This document shows positions 25,266-30,719 of a stretch of DNA of 30,719 nucleotides, in pieces. The stretch is from contig CAYPEL010000014.1 in assembly GCA_964409635.1 (NCBI GenBank), positions 1-30,719 of the forward strand, given 5' to 3'. The notes below the pieces were generated by a model, which saw only the letters and a program-made list of their open reading frames with translations, made no database searches and had not been told where the DNA came from. The stretch is from CAYPEL01 sp964409635 (GTDB lineage Bacteria > Pseudomonadota > Gammaproteobacteria > DSM-19610). Numbering within the stretch: the first letter of the stretch is position 1; every line of letters starts with the position of its first letter. The position numbers were made by a program, and so were the translations under genes.

Positions 25266-26735
25266 TCACATTAACACAACGTCAAAATGTTCCTGTGAAT
25301 ATAACGACTCAACCTGGAACTTGATGGTTTTCTTTATAAAGTCTTCCAGTTCGGCAAGACTCGTCGACTCTTCATCGAGCAACAGGTCGACGACCTCTTG
25401 TGAGGCCAGTACCAGTAATTGGCCGGCTTCAAACTGACGGGCTTCGCGTAAAATCTCCCTGAATATTTCGTAACAAACGGTCTCCGCCGTCTTGATTGAA
25501 CGCCGGCCGGAACAGGTCGGGCAGGTTTCACACAACACATGTTCCAGACTTTCACGGGTGCGTTTGCGGGTCATTTGTACCAACCCCAGGCTGGATATTT
25601 CACTGATATGGCAGTGTGCGTTATCCCGTTCAACGTGTTTCTCCAGCGCCCGTAACACTTGCCGTTTGTGCTCCTCCTGCTGCATGTCGATAAAATCCAG
25701 AATAATGATGCCACCCAGATTACGCAGCCGCAGTTGCCGGACAATCGCCTGTGCAGCTTCAAGGTTTGTCTTGAAGATTGTTTCTTCAAGATTACGGTGG
25801 CCGACGTAGCCGCCCGTGTTGACATCTATGGTGGTCATTGCTTCGGTTTGATCTATAACCAGGTGACCACCGGATTTCAGCTGTACTTTACGGTCGAGCG
25901 CTTTCTGGATTTCATCGTCGACACCGTAAATATCGAATATTGGTCTTTCACCCGGGTAGTATTCGAGCTTGCCGGATAGCTCCGGCGTAAATTTTTCGAC
26001 AAACTTTTCAACCCGCTGGAAAGTCTCGCGGGAATCAATGCGCATCTTTTCAACTTCGGTGTCTGAAATATCCCGTAACACACGCAACACCAGCGGCAAA
26101 TCTTCGTGGATGACACCACCGGGGCCGGTCGAATCTATTCGATCCTTAATTGAACACCATAATTTATCGAGGAAATGCAAGTCGGAGGCAATCGCTTCAC
26201 CACTCGCACCTTCAGCAGCGGTACGGACTATGAAACCACCGGTCACGTTTTCACCACGCGCAGCTACCACCTGATCGCGTAGTCTCTGGCGTTCGGCTTC
26301 ATCCTCTATACGCTGAGAGATGCCAATGTTTTCGGACTCAGGCATATAAACCAGGTGGCGCGATGGCACCGTTAAATGGGTAGTCAAACGTGCGCCCTTG
26401 GTTCCAAGCGGGTCCTTGATTACCTGTACCAGCAGTTTTTGTCCTTGGTGTAACAGGCTTGTTATATTATCTTCGTTATCCGTCAACTCTACTGTACCAG
26501 TATCAACAGAGACGGCTATATCGGAGGCATGCAGGAATGCCGCCCGGTCAAGACCTATATCAATAAACGCCGCTTGCATACCCGGTAATACCCGGCTGAC
26601 AACACCTTTATAAATATTACCCACCAAGCCACGTCTGCGGGCACGTTCTATAAACACATCCTGTAAAGCGCCATTTTCAACCACGGCAACCCGCGTCTCT
26701 CTTGGTGTCACATTAACCAGCAGTTCTACACTCAC
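25266..26735 (-). CDS. rng: Ribonuclease G
   Basis: An RNase E/G family endoribonuclease, 489 residues (E. coli 489), which matures the 5' end of 16S rRNA and cleaves some mRNAs. The S1 domain covers about residues 35-120 (GNIYKGVVSRVLPGMQAAFI). The catalytic DNase I-like region has TTIDVNTGGYVG and GIIILDFIDM, with the magnesium-binding aspartates. The zinc-link reads CETCPTCSGR. It lacks the long C-terminal scaffold of RNase E. The start is GTG 26735, sharing one base with the maf stop (TAGTG). Confidence 0.96.
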   Translation of the reverse strand: MSVELLVNVTPRETRVAVVENGALQDVFIERARRRGLVGNIYKGVVSRVLPGMQAAFIDIGLDRAAFLHASDIAVSVDTGTVELTDNEDNITSLLHQGQKLLVQVIKDPLGTKGARLTTHLTVPSRHLVYMPESENIGISQRIEDEAERQRLRDQVVAARGENVTGGFIVRTAAEGASGEAIASDLHFLDKLWCSIKDRIDSTGPGGVIHEDLPLVLRVLRDISDTEVEKMRIDSRETFQRVEKFVEKFTPELSGKLEYYPGERPIFDIYGVDDEIQKALDRKVQLKSGGHLVIDQTEAMTTIDVNTGGYVGHRNLEETIFKTNLEAAQAIVRQLRLRNLGGIIILDFIDMQQEEHKRQVLRALEKHVERDNAHCHISEISSLGLVQMTRKRTRESLEHVLCETCPTCSGRRSIKTAETVCYEIFREILREARQFEAGQLLVLASQEVVDLLLDEESTSLAELEDFIKKTIKFQVESLYSQEHFDVVLM

Positions 26736-27334
26736 TACATTAATTCCTCTTGCGCCTGACAGGCGATATCGAACCGTCCAAGCAATTGAGCCGTCTCAAA
26801 CAAGGGCAAGCCCATCACCCCCGAATAACTCCCCTCAATGCGTTCGATAAATATTGCACCCACGCCCTGGATAGCATAACCACCGGCTTTATCTTTCGGC
26901 TCACCCGTAGCCCAGTATTGACTGATTTCTGTATCTGTTATCGGCCGGAAGCTGACAAAAGTTTCACTGCTCAGGACAGCCTGCCGATCCGTTACCAGGG
27001 CAACAGCACTCAATACCCGGTGAACGCTACCGGACAGCTGCTGCAGCATTGCTTTTGCATGAGCCGCATCCCTTGGCTTGCCAAGCGGTTGGTTATCGAT
27101 AACCACCGTCGTATCGGCCCCCAGTACCGGGAGATGATCGCTACCCCGTTGCCAAACTACGGACGCCTTGGCCAGCGCTAACCGGGCAACATAATCAGGC
27201 GGCGATTCTCCAGGCCGGTGCGCTTCGTCGACATCAATGGCTGACTGGATAAAACGCACCCCGATCTGGCCGAGTAATTCACAGCGCCGGGGGGAAGCAG
27301 ACGCCAGAATTATTTGTGCGGATTCAGCCCGCAT
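26735..27334 (-). CDS. maf: Maf-family nucleoside triphosphate pyrophosphatase (YhdE type)
   Basis: A 199-residue Maf protein; the YhdE branch hydrolyses dTTP and UTP, including modified forms. The N-terminal IILASASPRRCELLGQIGV is the family hallmark. Further motifs are RLALAKA, VLGADTTVVIDNQPLGKP and the conserved acidic/lysine segment EPKDKAGGYAIQGVGAIF. It is followed directly by rng, the usual maf-rng pair. It starts 18 bases after the rlmH stop. Confidence 0.94.
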   Translation of the reverse strand: MRAESAQIILASASPRRCELLGQIGVRFIQSAIDVDEAHRPGESPPDYVARLALAKASVVWQRGSDHLPVLGADTTVVIDNQPLGKPRDAAHAKAMLQQLSGSVHRVLSAVALVTDRQAVLSSETFVSFRPITDTEISQYWATGEPKDKAGGYAIQGVGAIFIERIEGSYSGVMGLPLFETAQLLGRFDIACQAQEELM

Positions 27335-27352
27335 TGCTTATAGCTGACTGTA

Positions 27353-27823
27353 TCATGAACGGTGGTAGGGGTGCCCGGAGAGGATGCTCCAGGCCCGATA
27401 AAGTTGCTCTGCAACCAGGATTCGCACCAGCGGGTGCGGCAGTGTCAGCGGCGAAAGTGACCAGCGTTGTTCAGCCCGTTGCAGACAGCTGTCAGCTAAG
27501 CCATCCGGGCCACCGACAAGCAGGCTTAGATGGCGGCCACCGGCCAGCCAACGCTCGAGTTGTTCTGATAATTTTTCTGTAGACCAGCTACTGCCCTGGA
27601 CATCCAGGGCAATAATCTTATGTGTATTAGGAACTGCCTTGTCAATCCGCTTGCCTTCTTCTGCAATGGCACGTGCCGCCGGTGAACTGCGGCCACGCTG
27701 ACCCGGGGCTATTTCTTGCAGCTTCAAGCTGCACTCAGACGGCATGCGGCGGGCGTATTCGTTAAACCCTTGATCAACCCAGGCAGGCATCCGGGTACCA
27801 ACTGCAACCAGGTTTATCTGCAT
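27353..27823 (-). CDS. rlmH: 23S rRNA pseudouridine-1915 N3-methyltransferase RlmH
   Basis: A small SPOUT methyltransferase that methylates pseudouridine 1915 in helix 69 of 23S rRNA. It has 156 residues (E. coli 155). The SAM-binding trefoil knot shows LSLLVGGPDGL and WSLSPLTLPHPLVRILVAEQLYRAWSI, and the C-terminus ends GHPYHRS, as in the family. An AGGTG ribosome binding site lies seven bases before the ATG, and its first base is the last base of the palindromic element upstream. Confidence 0.97.
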   Translation of the reverse strand: MQINLVAVGTRMPAWVDQGFNEYARRMPSECSLKLQEIAPGQRGRSSPAARAIAEEGKRIDKAVPNTHKIIALDVQGSSWSTEKLSEQLERWLAGGRHLSLLVGGPDGLADSCLQRAEQRWSLSPLTLPHPLVRILVAEQLYRAWSILSGHPYHRS

Positions 27824-27834
27824 TGACTAACACC

Positions 27835-27950
27835 TACGTTGATTATGCAGCACATCATTTGCAGACCATCGGCAGCAGGCAAGCTGCCGCTGAGCATACA
27901 GGGATGTATTCACAGCGGGTCTGCAAATGATGTGCTGCATAATCAACGTA
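27835..27950. repeat. Palindromic element with three-stem (trefoil) structure between rsfS and rlmH
   Basis: Perfect 33-base inverted repeats, 27835-27867 (TACGTTGATTATGCAGCACA...) and 27918-27950, enclose 50 bases. Inside are two more hairpins: CGGCAGC (27870-27876) with GCTGCCG (27883-27889), and CGCTG...ATACA (27888-27900) with TGTAT...CAGCG (27905-27917). As RNA or extruded DNA it would form a long stem capped by two small arms. It encodes no protein. It fills most of the 152 bases between rsfS and rlmH. It is a different sequence from the lptA element, although both start TAC and end GTA close to their outer edges. Confidence 0.88.
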
Positions 27951-27975
27951 CTGCCTGGTACTGTATCCATTCAAG

Positions 27976-28326
27976 TTACTGCTGACTTTGTTCGCGGGTT
28001 TCTTCCGTTACTGTCCAGAGTTTTTCAAGAGCATAAAAATCACGCGCTGCAGGCAACATCACGTGCACTACCAGGTCACCCAAATCAACCAGCACCCATT
28101 CACCTTCGCGTTCACCTTCTATACCAATGGGTTTAACACCCGCCTCTTTACACGCGCTTGCCACTGCATCCGCTAGCGATTTAACATGCCGGTTTGATGT
28201 TCCAGAGGCAATCAACAAAACGTCCGTCACCGATGTCATGCCACGCACATCTATTTCAGTCATATTGACAGCTTTTAAAGCTTCCAGTGCCTGCAGGGCG
28301 ATAGCTTTTAATTCACTTGCTTGCAT
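27976..28326 (-). CDS. rsfS: Ribosomal silencing factor RsfS
   Basis: Binds ribosomal protein L14 and blocks joining of the subunits when nutrients are short. It has 116 residues. The RsfS/Iojap fold is seen in DVLLIASGTSNRHVKSLADAV and GEWVLVDLGDLVVHVMLP with the final YALEKLW. The ATG follows the nadD stop after three bases. The gene order nadD-rsfS-rlmH is standard, but here a palindromic element separates rsfS from rlmH. Confidence 0.96.
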   Translation of the reverse strand: MQASELKAIALQALEALKAVNMTEIDVRGMTSVTDVLLIASGTSNRHVKSLADAVASACKEAGVKPIGIEGEREGEWVLVDLGDLVVHVMLPAARDFYALEKLWTVTEETREQSQQ

Positions 28327-28329
28327 AAA

Positions 28330-28953
28330 TCAATACCATTTATGTTGCTGAATGTAATCGAGTACGGCGTCCGGTAATAAATAGCGCGGACTATTGCCTG
28401 TTGCCAGTAAGGTTCGAATTTGGGTTGACGAAATATCCAGCTGGGTCACTTGCACACCGCAAATCAACCCGGCCGGTTGCTTAAACAGCGCCGGATATTT
28501 ATCTGTCCTTCTTTTATTTACTTGCTCAGCCAGTGCACCCAGCTCCGGCCAATTGCTACCAGGCCGCTGCATAACCAGCAAATGAGCCAGCTCCAGAATA
28601 GATGGCCATTGATACCAGCTTTCCAAGCCCAGAAAGGCATCCATTCCCAGCACCAAAGCAATCGGCTCGTCGGCGACTTCTTTGCGTATCGCTTGCAACG
28701 TATCGGCCATATAGGAAGGCCCTTCCCGGTGCAGTTCACGCGCGTCAATTGCCAGCGCCGGCTGTTCTTTTATCGCTAACTCAAGCATTGCCAGCCGCTG
28801 CTCGGGCGCTGCGATGGGCTGATCCCGGTGAGGAGGAAGTTGGCATGGCAGCAGATGAACCCGGTCGATACCGGCCGCCTGTTGTACTTCAATTGCAGTC
28901 CGCAAATGGCCAAAGTGCACCGGGTCGAAAGTACCACCATACAGACAAATCAT
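28330..28953 (-). CDS. nadD: Nicotinate-nucleotide adenylyltransferase
   Basis: Makes nicotinate adenine dinucleotide from NaMN and ATP in NAD synthesis. It has 207 residues. The nucleotidyltransferase motif is YGGTFDPVHFGHLR with the HxGH-type histidines. The C-terminal ISSTQIR is the second ATP-binding signature. LPCQLPPHR and LVLGMDAFLGLESWYQW are typical of NadD. It lies 45 bases after proA and almost touches rsfS. Confidence 0.96.
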   Translation of the reverse strand: MICLYGGTFDPVHFGHLRTAIEVQQAAGIDRVHLLPCQLPPHRDQPIAAPEQRLAMLELAIKEQPALAIDARELHREGPSYMADTLQAIRKEVADEPIALVLGMDAFLGLESWYQWPSILELAHLLVMQRPGSNWPELGALAEQVNKRRTDKYPALFKQPAGLICGVQVTQLDISSTQIRTLLATGNSPRYLLPDAVLDYIQQHKWY

Positions 28954-28998
28954 CTGTCAGGACTACCGGCCAGGCTAGCCGTCAGGCTATACAAATCC

Positions 28999-30282
28999 TT
29001 ATGTCCGTATATGACCGTCTCCCAGCACAATAAATTTTTCTGTGGTTAATCCTTCCAGGCCAACCGGCCCACGGGCGTGCAGCTTATCGGTACTGATGCC
29101 GATTTCCGCGCCCAAACCGTATTCAAAACCATCGGCAAAGCGTGATGAGGCGTTGACCATGACGGAACTTGAATCAACTTCCCGCAAGAAACGCTGCGCC
29201 CGGGTAATGTTCTCGGTAATAATGACATCGGTATGCTGCGAGCCGTGTTGGTCAATATGCGCCATGGCTGCATCCAAATCAGCGACGACGCGTATGGCGA
29301 GAATTGGCGCCAGATATTCTTCGTCCCAATCTGAATCTTGTGCCGTATTAATGCCGCTAACAATTTCCTGCGTCTGCGGGCAACCGCGTAACTCGACACC
29401 GGCCTGTCGATATTGCGCGGCGAGTTTTGGCAGCACATCGGCGGCAATACCTTTCGCAACCAGCAAAGTTTCCATCGTATTACAGGTGCCGTAACGCTGC
29501 GTCTTGGCGTTGTATGCCACACGGATGGCTTTTTCAATATCAGCCTGATCATCGATGTAGGTGTGACACACACCGTGCAAATGCTTGATGACAGGAATTT
29601 TTGATTCCTTGCTAATGCGTTCAATCAGACCTTTACCACCGCGCGGTACAATCACGTCGACAAAACCTTCCAGCTGCAACAACTCACCCACCGCCGCACG
29701 GTCGCGGGTCTCAACAACCTGCACGGCCGTTGCCGGCAAACCGGCGCTCTGCAGGCCGGTGCGGATACAGGCGGCAATGGCCTGGTTGGAATGCAGCGCT
29801 TCGGAGCCGCCGCGCAGGATGCATGCGTTACCTGATTTCAGACACAAACCCGCTGCATCCGCCGTTACATTGGGGCGGGATTCATAAATAATACCAATCA
29901 CCCCCAGCGGCACCCGCATCTTGCCGACCTGGATACCCGAAGGGCGGTAAGCCAGATTAGTGATTTCACCGACCGGATCCTGTAAAGCTGCGATCTGTCG
30001 CAAGCCTTCGGCCATCGCATCGATTCGTGCATCGGTCAGTTCCAGTCTATCCAGTAAGGCTGCATCCAGACCCTGTGCACGGCCGGCTTCAAGATCCAGC
30101 GCATTTTCAGCCGCAAGCTGTTGGCGATTTGCCAGAATAGCCTCGGCGATAGCCGCCAGAGCGGCATTCTTGTCCCCGCTGTGCGCCGCGTTCATCCGCC
30201 GGCCAGCTGCCCTGGCCTGCTCGCCCAGGTTGCGCATGTAGCGGGGGATGTCCAGCCCGATGGTGTCTGCTCTAGCGTTCAT
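28999..30282 (-). CDS. proA: Gamma-glutamyl phosphate reductase
   Basis: Reduces glutamyl-5-phosphate to glutamate semialdehyde in proline synthesis. It has 427 residues. The catalytic cysteine lies in QRYGTCNTMETLLV. Other family blocks are MRVPLGVIGIIYESRPNVT, LKSGNACILRGGSEA, IVPRGGKGLIERISKES and the C-terminal FADGFEYGLGAEIGIST with HARGPVGLEGLTTEKF. Its ATG overlaps the TGA of the upstream holA remnant (ATGA), the normal holA-proA junction. Confidence 0.97.
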   Translation of the reverse strand: MNARADTIGLDIPRYMRNLGEQARAAGRRMNAAHSGDKNAALAAIAEAILANRQQLAAENALDLEAGRAQGLDAALLDRLELTDARIDAMAEGLRQIAALQDPVGEITNLAYRPSGIQVGKMRVPLGVIGIIYESRPNVTADAAGLCLKSGNACILRGGSEALHSNQAIAACIRTGLQSAGLPATAVQVVETRDRAAVGELLQLEGFVDVIVPRGGKGLIERISKESKIPVIKHLHGVCHTYIDDQADIEKAIRVAYNAKTQRYGTCNTMETLLVAKGIAADVLPKLAAQYRQAGVELRGCPQTQEIVSGINTAQDSDWDEEYLAPILAIRVVADLDAAMAHIDQHGSQHTDVIITENITRAQRFLREVDSSSVMVNASSRFADGFEYGLGAEIGISTDKLHARGPVGLEGLTTEKFIVLGDGHIRT

Positions 30283-30458
30283 TGACTAACATTCCTGCCC
30301 GCGTTCTCTAATAGCCGTACACCGACTATATTCATAGCCAATTGTAACATTTCGTCCCAGCTACTGCCTGCGGCCCGGCCTTTGATGACCCGGTCTAATT
30401 GCCCGCAACGCCTGAGCAAAGACTGGATTTTATTGTGGGATATATGCTTTAGCGCGGC
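30279..30458 (-). pseudogene. holA: C-terminal remnant of DNA polymerase III delta subunit (holA)
   Basis: About 60 residues read like the end of HolA: ALKHISHNKIQSLLRRCGQL, then DRVIKGRAAGSSWDEMLQL and a final AMNIVGVRLL stretch. The family pattern is a last helical domain with LL...D-x-x-IKG followed by W. The stop still overlaps the proA start, so this end is undisturbed. Upstream of about 30458 the frame stays open to 30590 but encodes a cysteine-rich sequence unlike HolA, and no plausible start precedes it. The intact protein needs about 340 residues. Either the gene is broken here or the assembly is joined wrongly; a full-length copy may exist elsewhere. Confidence 0.6.
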
Positions 30459-30654
30459 TATATTGTAATGCACAGTGCTGCACAACGGGAAGCGTGCATA
30501 GGTAACCTGGCACAGGCGACCAGAGCCGTTCAGGCAGCTGTCGTAGGTGACGCAATGCCATTGTCCGTACTCGGCATTGTTATTACCCAAATTTAATTAT
30601 TTACCCAATCTTAATAACTCAAGTTTCGGAGTTCAGGTGATAGCAGTCATTAAT
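30459..30654. other. Segment of unknown origin between holA and higA remnants
   Basis: No recognised gene. It contains a hairpin CAATGCC (30553-30559) / GGCATTG (30573-30579), a direct repeat TTACCCAA about 20 bases apart (30583-30609), and part of a second hairpin GTTCAG (30631-30636) / CTGAAC (30658-30663) that straddles the higA break point. On the plus strand ATG 30468 opens a 42-codon frame to 30596 with a plausible composition (MHSAAQREACIGNLAQATRA at its start), but it has no ribosome binding site and I do not recognise it. Probably mobile-element or recombination debris. Confidence 0.35.
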
Positions 30655-30702
30655 TCACTGAACACTTAGCAGGGCGCCGGGATGAGAGGGTTGTCTGTTC
30701 AT
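30655..30702 (-). pseudogene. N-terminal fragment of a HigA-like antitoxin
   Basis: ATG 30702 opens a frame reading MNRQPSHPGALL and then stops after three more residues. The P-S/T-HPG-x-x-L start is characteristic of HigA-family antitoxins (helix-turn-helix proteins of about 100 residues), so nearly all of the protein is missing. The ATG overlaps a TGA that fits the end of a HigB toxin (TGATG), the usual toxin-first higBA order. The evidence is short, hence the modest confidence. Confidence 0.4.
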
Positions 30703-30719
30703 CAGTGATCGTCCTCAAG
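30702..30719 (-). CDS. Possible C-terminal end of a HigB-like toxin, cut by the window edge
   Basis: The last five codons before TGA read LEDDH. HigB/RelE-family toxins commonly end in E/D-x-x-H just before an overlapping higA start. Only this end is visible, so the call rests mainly on position ahead of the HigA-like start. Confidence 0.25.
   Translation of the reverse strand, partial: LEDDH

Noticed and set aside
27821..30290. Identical 12-mer TGTTAGTCAATG at the starts of rlmH and proA
   Set aside because: Many 12-base matches are expected by chance in 30 kb, and the two sites differ in function: at proA it spans the holA stop overlap, at rlmH it follows a ribosome binding site.
1..30719. 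CRISPR arrays, tRNA or rRNA genes, phage genes and intact insertion sequences
   Set aside because: Looked for regular repeat-spacer patterns, tRNA-like cloverleafs and transposase motifs by eye; none was found.

Overview
The window is a stretch of ordinary chromosome from a gammaproteobacterium. The evidence is the gene content and order: an mla phospholipid-transport operon beside a yrbG-kdsDC-lptCAB-rpoN-hpf-ptsN cluster, a holA-proA-nadD-rsfS-rlmH-maf-rng-yhdP-nit run, a short-form HisG, DarP and YhdP. HPr kinase, RapZ and a mannose-type IIA next to ptsN/HPr/EI point to a lineage outside the enterics. I cannot name genus or species. No tRNA, rRNA, CRISPR array or intact insertion sequence was found.

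Layout. (1) 1-6.4 kb, minus strand: mlaF-mlaE-mlaD-mlaB, a small basic unknown gene, ibaG, then hisG-hisD-hisC and acyP. mlaC and murA, which usually sit in this block, are absent. (2) 6.6-11.2 kb, plus strand: yrbG, kdsD, kdsC, lptC, lptA, lptB, covering Kdo precursor synthesis and the LPS-export bridge and ATPase. (3) 11.2-17.85 kb, plus strand: rpoN, hpf, ptsN, hprK, rapZ, a mannose-type IIA, HPr and EI. This looks like a PTS used for regulation, since no sugar permease is present. (4) 17.9-20.4 kb: mgtE, a lone 2OG-Fe(II) oxygenase-like gene on the minus strand, and darP. (5) 20.5-30.3 kb, minus strand: (holA)-proA-nadD-rsfS-rlmH-maf-rng-yhdP-nit. (6) 30.3-30.7 kb: only the C-terminal part of holA, then about 200 bases of unknown origin, then what looks like a broken higBA toxin-antitoxin pair at the edge.

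The most unusual structure is in lptA. A near-palindrome of about 162 bases (9806-9967) interrupts its signal peptide. It has no stop in the lptA frame and is exactly 54 codons long. Removing it on paper rejoins MKNAAINK to an uninterrupted hydrophobic core and signal-peptidase site. Because it is a palindrome, its other strand encodes nearly the same peptide. This resembles the protein-coding palindromic elements known from Rickettsia, here in an essential envelope gene. A second, unrelated palindromic element (27835-27950, perfect 33-base arms enclosing two smaller hairpins) lies between rsfS and rlmH. Its edge touches the rlmH ribosome binding site.

Other points of interest are a sigma-54-like promoter in front of rpoN itself, the missing mlaC/murA, and the rearrangement junction in holA.
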